Part shown: one piece after another, positions 1 through 15,020 of the stretch
How the letters are laid out: every line of letters begins with the position of its first letter
How positions within the stretch are numbered: the stretch's first letter is position 1
Source of the DNA: Onychomys torridus
Taxonomy: Eukaryota > Chordata > Mammalia > Rodentia > Cricetidae
Direction of reading: 5' to 3'
Assembly: GCF_903995425.1 (NCBI RefSeq)
Contig: NC_050452.1
Location: 2,845,356-2,909,355 of the forward strand
DNA length: 64,000 nt
Made by a program: the position numbers and the translations under genes
The notes under the pieces: generated by a model
The model's input: only the letters and a program-made list of their open reading frames with translations
The model's database searches: none
Told to the model about the DNA's origin: nothing

Positions 1-352
1 TTCAACAATTCACACTCTTGCAGACCCTCCTCCTTCTTGACAGTTGGACACCTGGAGCTCCACCTGGGGCCTGGCTGAGCATCTCTGCATCCACTTCCAT
101 CAGTTATTGGATGAGAGTTCCAAGATGACTGCTAGGGTGTTTGGCCATCTGATCACCAGACTAGGTCAGATCAGGCTTTCCCTCGACCACTGCCAGCAGT
201 CTACAGAGGATGTATCATTGTCGATTTTTGGGGACCTCTCAAGCACTCTGCCTATTCCTGTTCTCATGTGGTCTTCATTTATCATGGTCTGTTATTCCTC
301 GTTCTCCCTTTCTGTTCTTGATCTAGCTGGGATCTCTTGCTCCCCTAAGCTT
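1..352 (-). mobile_element. L1 3' UTR fragment, cut by window edge
   Basis: The sequence matches the 3' UTR of the minus-strand L1 copies at about 15540-15885 and 61040-61400 in this window, including the Gly-rich-complement block and the stretch ending in AAGCTTTCC. Only part of the 3' UTR is present; the A-rich tail side lies beyond the left edge. The homology stops near 352, so the copy was probably 5'-truncated there or broken later. It has no coding capacity in the sense direction. Confidence 0.85.
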
Positions 353-4727
<4,375 letters not shown>

Positions 4728-4728
4728 T

Positions 4729-4901
4729 AGGGGCTGGAGAGATGCTTCGGTGGTTAAGAATACTTACTAGTGTTCAGGGAACCCCAGTTCAATTTCCAGC
4801 ACCCACTGTGGATAGTTTACAACTGCTCATAGCTGCAAAGGGTTGGATGCCTTCTTCCAGCTTCTGTGAGCACCTGCACAGACACTTGCATATGTACACA
4901 G

Positions 4902-4951
<50 letters not shown>

Positions 4952-5055
4952 CACACACACGCACACAAGCACACACGCACACATGCATGTAGAGGAGAGA
5001 GACAGACAGAGAAATAAAAATAAACCTTGAAAAAATAAAAATAAGCAAAAATGAT
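4729..5055 (+). mobile_element. SINE B2 with expanded CA tail
   Basis: The element opens with the B2 head GGGGCTGGAGAGATG (the tRNA-derived promoter half) and continues through the B2 body. The usual CA-rich 3' part has expanded into a (CA)n tract at 4903-4983 that is followed by an A-rich tail with AATAAA-like motifs. Several substitutions in the head suggest it is not recent. Open frames across it are artefacts. Confidence 0.9.
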
Positions 5056-7165
5056 AAATATCACCTCAATTTAAGACATTTTCTCTTACATCTATAAAAA
5101 TACTTGCAATGTTACATGTCATAAAAAGAGGTGATACTTGATAGAGGGAATTTAACAAATTGTGACAAAAGAGAATGCAAACAGAAGAAATGTAAGACCA
5201 GCTTTATCTGTTCCTACTTTATAGTCAAATAATAGGTAATATTTCTTTTAAAATGTACTATAAATTTTCAACATTCAGTTGTCAGATAAGACAAATTACT
5301 ATGAAAAGGATATGTCAAAGACACAGGATATCATACATTAGCTTTATTTTATTTTTTGTGGTGTTGCCAGATTGAGGAGAGAAACAGAAAAGAAGCTGCA
5401 CATAAATCAAAGTCAGTTGAACTGTGACACTCAAAGAAGAGAGTACAGAGGAAGAAAGCATTTTTCAAAAGAGTTCTAATTTATTGGATTCATGCCACAG
5501 ACCAAAGCATCAGAAATAGCAGCCAAGCAGCAGTGTATGAGGCCTCTCTGTAGAATGTGTGGTCCACATAGAGAATAAGACAAAAACAGTAGGAGGTACA
5601 CTGTGGGACAACAATCAGTGTAGCTTTCAAAGATTAGGGTACGTGCATATTTGGCCTTATATATTGAGCATCATTAAGCCGATGTTAGCATGTGCCATTG
5701 ATTAAAGGTGCTTTGAGAATCAGGATGGAGAGAACATATTAGATGAAGGACAGAATAATGTGACAGCTTTACTTGAGTCTTGCCTTATCTAAGCAAATAT
5801 TGTTTAGAAGATTTAAGGATTCTTGTAGAGTTCACTTTAGAAATTCTATGAAGTAGTTCTACATTGATAAGCAGTGGGATAATTTAGAAAACGACTCCAA
5901 CATTTGTAAGTGCTGCATAACTGTTTCTCAGGCTATACCAGTACTCTCTACTGACTGGCTGTGAGCCGGCTTGTAGGATGTTCCCCTGTCAATCATTCAG
6001 TTTTCCAGCTACTGTCTTAAGCCTAGTTATGTGGGTTTCTAGACTTTGACTCCCAACACTCTGCCCAGAACCTGATGTTGATTTCTCCTGCTTGCTCCAA
6101 GGAACCATTTCCATGGTGCTCTCAAATGCTCCAGCCATCTCTGAGCTGAAGAAATCCCTTAGTCTTACTTGGGTTCTGATTTATGATAGGCCACAGATCC
6201 ATAAATTCACTCTTCACTCCTGGGTTCCAGACAATGAATGTGGGAAGGAATAATTACTAGTCAAGAGTACATTAACTTTATTCATGCGTGTCTACCTGGT
6301 CTGATTCTTCCCACTGTGGAACTTCATTCCTCTAAACTTCATAGGATCTCACCAAAACTGACTCATCTCAGTTATTGGTCATTTTAAAAGTCCCGAGTCA
6401 AGCCCTTCAAATAATGAAACACTCTCTCAGAATTTCTGCTTATTTAAAATTTTAGTTGTTATCTCAAAATAGTAGGTAGCAATTAGAGAACTTTCATTGC
6501 TGTTGTCTTATGGTGAGAACTGTATATGAAGCCCTTGTGAATGATCCCAGACCCATTTTTAAAAACGAAACAAAACAAAAAACCCTCCTATTAGAGCTCA
6601 GTGGCATAGGGACAACTTTATATTATTATGTTTTAAAAGGGAAAAATAAATCACAAAAAGAAAATAGCTAACATTGTCATGATCGCCTAAAACCCATAGT
6701 CTAACTATCTTTGCTAGTTCTATTTATGTAGTTATTATTCTCAGGAAAAATGTTTGTCTCAGGAAAAATGTTTAACTGAAAATATGAAGTTTACAAAAGA
6801 AATACCTGGCTTAAATGTAAGGCAGCAAATAAAGTAATTTGGCTTGGCCTTTACATGACCCCTGATGCCTCTTATTTGCCACACATAATGTTCAAGGCAA
6901 GAGTTCTAGTTTTTGACTCATAACAAATAACTAATAAATTTAAAACCAGATGGGAGCCATTTTGGACTGACATATTCACTGGCTCTGAGAAAGAATGCTT
7001 TGTCATAGCCAAGATGTATCAGCTGTTCCTGATCCCATGCTGGGTGTCTCTCCATGCTGAAGAGAAAAAATGATCTTTATTTAAGCATTTATTTACTAAT
7101 AAGAAAATATCCACAACTACAGAAATGGAACCCAGTGGATTTGTTCACAGTTAACTTGTGTTGCA
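5056..7165. other. no gene recognised
   Basis: Unique-looking AT-rich DNA. I see no exon with matching splice sites and no clear transposon. Confidence 0.55.
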
Positions 7166-7174
7166 CGCGCGCGC

Positions 7175-7221
<47 letters not shown>

Positions 7222-7266
7222 GCGTGTGTGGGGGTGGGGGGTGGGGGGTGGGGGGGTGTGGGGGGT
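7166..7266. repeat. (CG)n-(GT)n tract followed by G-runs
   Basis: About 24 bases of alternating CG (7166-7189) pass into about 30 bases of alternating GT (7189-7220). After a short TGCGTGTGTG link there are repeated runs of 5-7 G separated by single T (about 7229-7266). Alternating purine-pyrimidine DNA favours Z-DNA and the G-runs fit the G-quadruplex pattern. These are structural predictions from base order only. Confidence 0.95.
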
Positions 7267-10200
7267 TCTTCTCATTTGTGACGCTTCTCCAGGACTGAAT
7301 GTCAAAAGCAGACTGAAGTTCCAGCTAAGATTTCAATGGTATCTTTATAAAAATGGTTTTAAACAAAGAGGTATTTGGTAACTCTGTGCTTAAAAGTGTG
7401 TTATTTTTCTTTGTGGAAGCCTCATTCACTTTCTACTTCTTTATCCCCTATCGAATCATATTTTAAGACATGATCTTTAGCCCATGAAACTTATAAACTT
7501 TTATCAATAAGTGCCAGCTGAGGTTCTTTAGCAGTTGGAAAGGTCTTTAGAGAGTCTGTTCAGGACTGGCCTCTAATGGTTGCTGGTGAAGAATGTGGCT
7601 CATGTGGCCTCATAGGAGTTGGTTCTCCTTGCAGAGAATTCTCTTGGTTAAGAAAACTGAGTATGCTCATGTTTTAGAGCTCAGAATGTGGCAAAGTTAG
7701 ATAAGAAGACATGGGGAGACTACTGCCTTCAAGTACTACTTCTTAAACATGAATCATGCTCAGGATCTTGATATTGACAAAGTTTATCAGACCTAGGCAT
7801 GGAAGTATAGTAAGATACCTTTTCATTTAGTTAAATATCTAAATGATGAGTATATTGGAATTTTTGTTTATTTTATTTGCTTTTAAATAAAACTTTATTG
7901 ATAGAATAGGAAACAGGCTTCATTTAAGTTTGGCGGTAGTTTGCTGACTCTGCCAGATGATTTCAAAACTAAGTTTTAAGCAGTTGCTTTAGATGATCTC
8001 TTACATCTTAATCATGTTTTAAAGGAAAAGTTGGTATCTATGCAGAGATGAAAATTTAGATGATAATACATATGCTTCATTATGCACACACTTTTCAGTA
8101 AGTGATTTTATTTTATTTTATTGTTAGTTCAAATTGTTTGTCTTCTTGTCCTCAAATCTACTAAAGTTACCAGTTTTGGGGTTTGGACTGTGCTGTGATT
8201 GCACTGGGGGAGTTGTTAAGCACCAGCAAAGTCTCCTCCATGAAGGGCCACCTTTGGGAGGAAAATGTTTAAGAGACTGAGATGCTTGCATTTGACTTGG
8301 AAAGGCAAACTGCTTTTGTAGGGTTGTGCTCCAATTGAGTAGGAAAAATTTCAGACACTTATCTATAGCAATTGTAGCTGCATTTTAGTGAGTGATTGAT
8401 TATATTAATTTTGTGTCCTAGCTGTTCTTGCATGCCTTTGAGAGACTGCTAAGAAAATAACATGAGGGAGGCTTATCTTTAAAATAGATATCACATGTGT
8501 GGCAGTTTTGAAAAAAACAAAACAAAATAAAACATGAGTTTTTTATACAGTTCTACAAAGACAAGTAAAATTGTAGTTTTGTGTTTATTAATAAATGAGG
8601 AAAGTTATTTCTGGCTAAGGAGGGGAGGTCTGAAATCAATCTCTCATTTTTCCTTAAAGTGAGAACATTTTATAGAAGAATGAGAAACTTGCAGAACTTT
8701 CTTGAAATTAAATCAATTCTGTATTTTTCAAGTCCTTCATATTGATATCCTCTTTTCCCATTATCTTTATTCATGTGTTCTGATGAAAGACAGGTTGACT
8801 GTTTATGCAGTATCTATTCATCAAGAATGTGCAGGGCACTTTAAGGAGCACAAAGGCTACTTTACCATCTGCAGCACATTTTGTGTGCAGTAGGAATGCG
8901 AGGTGAGCCCTCACCCACTTGTCATTAAGATGAATTGACATTAGAAAAGCTGGGGGTAGAAGGGGCTTTGAAAGATCACACACTGTGATGTTCATGCTGT
9001 ATCCTGTAATGTGTACATTTACCACTCATCAATTAAAACAAAATAAAGCTTAAAAAGAAAGATGAGGTAAGAGTGTTCACAATGCTTGGGTGGTGACCCA
9101 ATGACAACCTGGCAATTACAAGGCCTCTCCATGGCACTTAGCATTTTCATAGTGCTTCACAATCACATTTATTAGTCACTCTTCACAGATGCCACACAAA
9201 ACTAATTGATAGGGCTCTCCATTCTCCTGTTGAGAATAAGTGGCTCACTGAGAGTCAGGCAGTCTCTGATCATTCTACCTTGAACTGGAACAGTACTTTC
9301 TACTTTTAGAGAAGACAGCTTTGACTAACCTTAGAATACCCACTTCTGCTGCTCAACATGTCTCCTAGGAGAATGCTACTACAAAACTTCAAATTCAAAA
9401 AAGAACCTGAAAGTTGACTTCCTTAAGCCTTCACTTTAGCCCTTTCCAGACATTTAAAAATCAACCTCTCCAGTATCTGGGCTGATGTTAAAGGTTACCT
9501 TTATTAAAGTTTTAGCCTCAGGAATTTGGCCATTTGATTCTTTTCAAGTCATCCAGAAACACAAGGGAAAAAAAATCCAGCGCATTTCTAAACTAGAGAG
9601 CCTCAATTTGTGTCTTTACCTGTGATCAAGATTTGTATGGAGGGATGAGATGAAGTTATTATGTTAATGCTGTTCTTTATCCATAAAAATCTCATGTAGA
9701 TATTACTGTGTGGAAAGAGAACTGTGAATATTGGATTAGTCCACAATAAGTGGATTGTCAATAAGTGGAAGGAAATTAGTGGGTTCCGTTTACATTTGTG
9801 AGTATAACCAAACAACCCTGAATAAACAGAGGGTGGAATGTCTATATGTCACAAAAGGCTGTCCATTCCATCCTTTACCTCTTGAATGTGTTTTGGGCAT
9901 CTTACACAGGAGACACTTTCAGGCAATGGGGATGTAATCTTGAATAAGAAAGCTAGGGTCTCTAACCTCATGCACTTTGCAGTTTAGCAGGTGGGTTACT
10001 CTTAAAACTGTAAATGTGCAATAATCACCAAGAAGCAAACAAAACAAGCATATAGAATTGGAGAGTAATAGGAGTACATGGAGTTAGAAGAATCCTCTCT
10101 GAAGAATTGACATGAAAGTGACCCTAGGGAAGGGAAGGAGCATGGTATAGAAATGGGGATTCTGCAAAGCAAGCCCCAAGGACTAAAGCCTTAAAGAAAA

Positions 10201-10558
10201 AGTCAGGCATGACTGGGGAAACCAGAGTGAAAATACCAGAATGGTGGTTCGGAGAGGATAGAACAGAGAGCAGCAGGAAATGAGCCAGAGTCAGGCTCAT
10301 CTTTTGGGTTTTATTGGTGAAGGTCAAGGTTTGGGGTTTGAGTCTGAGTTGGTATAAAGCTACCAGTGGAACTGAGCTGGGGACAGAGTACAATTATTTA
10401 CATTTTTACAAAGGTCATTTCAATATTTGGAGGCAATCAGACTGCTAAAATTAGAAGAGGAGAGAGGGGACTGTACTCTGGAGTGAACTGTGTGGTAGTC
10501 TGACTTAATGGTATCTTCAATTTAGAGTGGAGTTGAAGTCACAGTATATTTTAATTTA
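7267..10558. other. no gene recognised
   Basis: There is no convincing exon or full repeat. A patch near 7870-7960, with an ATAAAACTTTATTG motif, may be an old decayed repeat, but I cannot name it. Short open frames at 8702-9025 and 9603-9937 have no recognisable features. Confidence 0.5.
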
Positions 10559-10778
10559 GTGTGTGGTGTGTGTGTGTGTGTGTGTGTGTGTGTGCCTGAA
10601 TATGTATGTGCACATGTCCACATACCTCATTCCTGTGGAGGTCAGAAGGGAGCATCAAATACTCTGGAACTGAAAATCCAGGTGGTGGCAAGCTGTCTGT
10701 GTAGGTGCTGGGAAATGAATTTTGGCTCTCTGCAAGATCAGCCAGTAGTCTGAACTCCTCTGCCATCTCTCCAGCCCC
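10559..10778 (-). mobile_element. SINE B2, minus strand
   Basis: Read on the minus strand it starts with GGGGCTGGAGAGATGGCAGA and runs through a B2 body. It ends in a CA-rich part seen as a (GT)n tract at 10559-10594 on the + strand. The overlapping open frames are SINE sequence. Confidence 0.88.
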
Positions 10779-11551
10779 CTCATTATGTATTCTGAAATGG
10801 ACCTAACAGTACTTAGGGATAGATTGGATGTGGAACAAAAGGAGAAGAGGCTTTGTAAGCAGGCTGACACCAGAATGAACCATGAACACAGGTAATGTGG
10901 AACCAAGGAGGTACGGAATGCCCTACTAACCAGGGTTCTTTGGAAAAATTACACATGACACTTGTAGTTTCATTTAAGGCCCTGGAATTGGGAGCAGTGT
11001 TTGTTGAGATGAGGAATCCTAGGATGGACAAGTAAGGAGTTTCAGGAGGAATCACGTCCTGTTTGAGGGTTAGATATCAACAGGGAGATACAGAGTTGGA
11101 CATTTGTGTCTGGAGCTTTGTGAAGTTTGAGTGAGATGAAAAATTGAAACAGTAAAATACATGTGCATGTGAATACCCATTGTGAGGTCATGGATCTGAA
11201 TGAAAACTTCCTGTCAGTGGTGAGAAAAGCAGGGTCCTGTTGGTTGTATCTGGCAACAGCTTCTAATTTAAAGATAGGGTGAGATAATCAGACAGTGTAG
11301 ACCAACAGAAAAAAACCAATATAGCCTTTTTAGTCTCCCAGAATCACTGAGCCTATGGGCCTTACTTCATGGCCTTACTTTGTAAAGTTGTATTTGAACC
11401 CCCTGGTGCATCTGCAAGTTACTTTGCGTGTTGTAAAGGAGCATAGTAGTGTGAGTTCAAACATTTTTTTTTCTAATATAAACTTTTTTTTTTTTGGTTA
11501 GGAGGCAGAACACATGTTCAGTGTCTCAATTTTCTTTGTAGTAATCCCTGT
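10779..11551. other. no gene recognised
   Basis: Short open frames only, without domain signals or good splice context. Confidence 0.55.
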
Positions 11552-11636
11552 GTATGAGTGTGGGTTCAGGCTTCTCAGTGTGTGTGAGTGTGAGTTCAGT
11601 GTTGTTCAGTGTGTGTGTGTGTATGTGTGTGTGTGA

Positions 11637-11685
<49 letters not shown>

Positions 11686-11800
11686 AGTTCAGTCTTCTCA
11701 GTGTGTGTGAGTGTAAGTTCAGGCTTCTCAGTGTGTGTGTGTGTGTGTGTGTGTGTGAGCTCAAGCTTCTCAGTATGTGTGAGTGTGATCTCAGGCTTCT
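11552..11800. repeat. minisatellite with GT and GA cores
   Basis: A unit of the form TTCAGGCTTCTCAGTGTGTGTGAGTG, of variable length, recurs at least five times. Two copies are separated by a pure (GA)n tract at about 11640-11683, and one unit carries an expanded (GT)n at about 11731-11757. Both strands show repetitive open frames (Ser-Val-Cys or Thr-His rich) that are produced by the repeat alone. Confidence 0.9.
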
Positions 11801-11898
11801 TCCACCAACCACCAACTGCTGGCTTTGCTTTCTCAGTTGACACACTTGGAGACCAAGGAGGCAGAGGCCATACTGTCTAAGTCATTTTGACTGCTCTT

Positions 11899-12091
11899 GT
11901 TTTTGTTTGTTTGTTTGTTTTGTTGTTGTTGGTGGGTTTTTTTTTTTGTTTTTTGTTTGTTTTTTCAAGACAGGGTTTCTCTGTGTAGCTTTGCATCTTT
12001 CCTGGAACTCACTCTGTAGTCCAGGCTGGCCTTGAACTCACAGAGATCCACCTGCCTCTGCCTCCCAAGTGCATGCGCCACCACCGCCCGG
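11899..12091 (-). mobile_element. SINE B1, minus strand
   Basis: A T-rich tail at about 11899-11966 is followed by the complement of a B1: the block reading AGACAGGGTTTCTCTGTGTAG, then the B1 body, ending at the CCGCCCGG head near 12091. It is nearly full length. No target duplication was identified with confidence. Confidence 0.93.
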
Positions 12092-12288
12092 ATGTTTTTT
12101 GTTTTTAATAAACCTCTCAGCATTAAGATGAATATTGATGTTCTAAGATCTTCAGTAGATGACCCCAGCAGAACTACAGCCTGTCACATGACTCCTGTGC
12201 CTCCTGCTGATTCTCTGACTTTATGTTGGCCTTCCCATTTTGTAGGAGAGCTTTATGTATCAGAAAACTCATTGACGAAACTTGAGGT
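12092..12288. other. short unassigned stretch between B1 and LTR
   Basis: About 200 bases with no recognised element. An open frame of 99 residues crosses from the B1 through here into the LTR, so it is not a gene. Confidence 0.5.
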
Positions 12289-12644
12289 TGGTAAACGGAC
12301 GACTCTCTCTCACCTGCCTGTTCTGGAATAACTAGTCAGAGGCTTATTATTCTTTACAAACAGTTTGGTCTATGGCTCAGGCTTATTGCTAGCTAGCTCT
12401 GAAATTTTAGATTAATCCATTTCAATTAATACATATTTTGCTATGTGGTCTTGTTACCAGTCTGCTGACATCTTGTTCCTTGGGCAGCTGGATGGCAGCT
12501 CTATGACTCTGCCTTTTTTCTCCCTTATCTCTCTTGGATTTCCTGCCTGGCTATAACCTGTCTTTCCATAGGCCAGAACAGCTTCTTTATTAACTAATGG
12601 AACCAACATGTATTCACAGCATACAGAATGACATCCTACAGCAC
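12289..12644 (-). mobile_element. 3' LTR of class II ERV copy 1
   Basis: A ~356-bp block with TG...CA ends is repeated at 14889-15020 plus 19590-19809 with clear similarity, for example the GGCTCAGGCTTATTGCTAGC motif in both. On the minus strand it is preceded by a purine-rich stretch (complement of 12645-12654, CTTCTGTCT on the + strand) of the type used as polypurine tract. That places it as the 3' LTR of a minus-strand element. The sequence TGAGGT just outside (12283-12288) has no matching copy at the far end, so the target duplication is lost or the end is rearranged. Confidence 0.8.
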
Positions 12645-14035
12645 TTCTGTCTAATGAGAGAGTAAGATTTTCATACTCAAAGAGGAAGGTAAAATTACAT
12701 TTAACAAACAGTTATCAAGCAAGAATTACAGTTATAATACCTAGTCTATTTGCAATTGGCAAAATTAAAGAAAATATTCTATCATCTATCCTATTTTTGT
12801 GAGCCTAAAGTTTTATATCTAGTTTACCTTCTTTCATAACTAAGGAAAACTATAATTATAACTATCTAATTTTTAATATCATCAAAGACTCCTGAAGGCT
12901 ATAATATTACCTAAGTAAACAGTTGCATTGCAAGCATCTTCCAAAATTCTAGAAATGACAAAGATATCTGGCTGCCTGGACAGCCGCCCAAAGGTCCTCT
13001 GTAACACTGGGGAATCTATCTTCAGCCTATAGTTCTAGAGTATCTGGCATACTTTATAGTGAAGCAGGAAATTTGAAGGACTGTTTTGCCTATTGGCAAA
13101 GTTCATCAGTTATTTATCTCTGTGTCCTGCAGAAAGTCTGGCAGTTTCTTCTGTGAATCAGGAACCTGAAGGATCATATCACCCTGTTTTGGCAAAGTTC
13201 AATGGTCACTTTCCTATGGGTCCTGCATGTCTAGTCTATACAGTATATTGTCAAGCAGTCTAGGCAAGAACAGTTTTTTTCCCAAATGGCTAGCCTCTTC
13301 CACAATGTAAGCAAACTCCATAATGAGTTTTTTGGATGCCCATCATCCTCTTTGAAGTAATTGGTCCTGCCAGGAGCAGACATGTTTCACTGCTCAGAAA
13401 AGTCCAAGTTCTTACATTTTAAACATTTAAACATTTTAAATGCCATATTCTATAGGTCTTGGAAGTGTTTGAAGATTATCTAATTGAAATATATCTTTGT
13501 ATACCTAAAATACTTAACTAACATGACTATAAGCTTGATTATCATAGATGACAAACTATTAATCTCTATTTCTTAATGACATGTTACAATTTTAAATGAG
13601 TTGCATAAATACAATACCTTAAACAAGATTAGAAATATACATACAGTATAAAAAATTGACCTCAAATTTGTATTAGTAAACCAAAATCCATACCAATGTA
13701 GAGTATTTTGTAATTTACAGTTGTTTATTGGATTAAAGTAGATTCAATAATCTACCTGTTTTAATCATAGTAATCTACCCTTCATCATTTCTATATCATA
13801 TCTCCCTTAAAAAAACAAACATTTGTAAACAATATTTTGGGAATTTGGGTGTAGCTTTCTCTACTACTTCCTGCTGATTGGGGACACTGGTAATTTTATG
13901 GGGATCCTAAGAAAATTTAGGATTATGATCAAATCCTGATTGTAGTTGTCTATGAGGCTGTATCATTTCAGCCTGTTGCCTTGAAGCTGTTCTGGGTGTT
14001 GGATCATCTGGGCCATAGATCCCATTGGAGATTCC

Positions 14036-14347
14036 TTAGTGGGACCATATTAACCTGGAAGGAATCCAAAGCTTCTCATCTTCTGTGGAAACAAAACCAG
14101 AACCTGTTTTCCAAAGCAACATATCCTTAGACACAAATTTTGAAATCAAGATACCTTTAAAATATATATATTGGTTTAACTTAGCAGCCCCCACAATCAA
14201 ATGTCTCTCTTCAGTTAAAAACCCAAAGACAACACAATAATATACAGTATCCAGACTCTCTGTGTAATTTCCATCTTTACATCTTACTATATATGTTACT
14301 ACTCTATTTCTTTTTGTAAGGACTTTCTCTGTCCTTCCCACTCCCAT
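14036..14347 (-). pseudogene. retroviral integrase C-terminal remnant (ERV copy 1)
   Basis: The minus-strand frame of 103 residues ends with a segment containing STEDEKLWIPSRLI. That is the pattern seen at the C-terminal DNA-binding domain of betaretrovirus-like (class II, IAP/MMTV-type) integrases. The first ~75 residues are poorly matched and probably include frameshifted or deleted material. The catalytic core is absent from this copy. It lies in the interior of a deleted provirus, close to its primer-binding-site-like sequence, and has no predicted activity. The family call rests on this C-terminal motif and on the flanking LTRs. Confidence 0.65.
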
Positions 14348-14868
14348 TCCCCAAGCCTACATATATTTTTAAACACACTGTAATCTGTTTAGAGGTTTTG
14401 TCCATCTGAATCTCTTTGTGTATTTATAATCATTTTCTGACCAGGAGAGTTTTAAAATGTTTTATCTGTGGGGTTAGGATGAACACATGAGCTTTGACTG
14501 CTGGCTTCTTCCCACTTGGCTTTACAACCTGGCACAGGTACGAAGGAATCATGCTTACCTCCCCAATTCTGGGAAGCCATACTAAGTAGAATGGAGCTAT
14601 GTTCTTGAGTCTGCAGCTGTGCTCTCAAACCTGCAGACAGCAGCTGGGGAAGCCTCTGTGTACCACTGCCTGTGGGAGAGACTGCAGAAATCCACCATGC
14701 AGCTTAGTTCATGGCAGCTATCAGCCAGCTCCATCTCAAAGGCAGACTATGTCTGTGCTGCTGTTGGCATGAGACTGTGAGACTGGGAAGCCCAGTGCAG
14801 CTCTGTTTCTGTGTGTTCAGAATCCATTTTAAGCTTTCTCAGGTCTATGAAGATTCACCACAGACCAT

Positions 14869-14886
14869 TCACAATGGTTGGTGCCA
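14869..14886 (-). promoter_or_regulatory. primer-binding-site-like sequence, ERV copy 1
   Basis: On the minus strand the sequence two bases after the LTR end reads TGGCACCAACCATTGTG. This resembles the tRNA-Lys primer-binding site (TGGCGCCCAAC...) common in class II retroviruses, with several mismatches. Its position next to the 3' end of the 5' LTR is what the retroviral layout predicts. Confidence 0.55.
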
Positions 14887-15020
14887 TTTGTAAACAGATG
14901 ACTTTCTCCTCCTATCTGCCTGTTCCGAAATAACAGTCAGAGGCTTAATATTAATTTCAAACTGCTTGGCCTATGGCTCAGGCTTATTGCTAGCTAGCTG
15001 TGAAATCTTAGATTAACCCA

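Larger units (their letters stand above)
12645..14888 (-). mobile_element. internal region of deleted class II ERV copy 1
   Basis: This ~2.2-kb interior lies between two copies of the same LTR and is on the minus strand. About 12960-13460 aligns by eye with 58570-58990, the 3' interior of the second ERV in this window; both share the block around CCTCTGTAACA and the CCAGGAGCAGA motif. Only the integrase C-terminal end (14036-14150) is recognisable as coding. Gag, protease, RT and most of integrase are missing, so the copy has a large internal deletion. No env-like frame is visible. The part at 14350-14868 is unassigned and may be leader or remaining gag. Confidence 0.7.

Noticed and set aside
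7870..7960. A named DNA transposon fragment
   Set aside because: A weak resemblance to old mammalian repeats ending in a 'TTTGCTGAC' segment was noted, but the match is too short and diverged to name a family.
12032..12331. A 99-codon frame as a small gene
   Set aside because: It starts in a B1 SINE and ends in an LTR.
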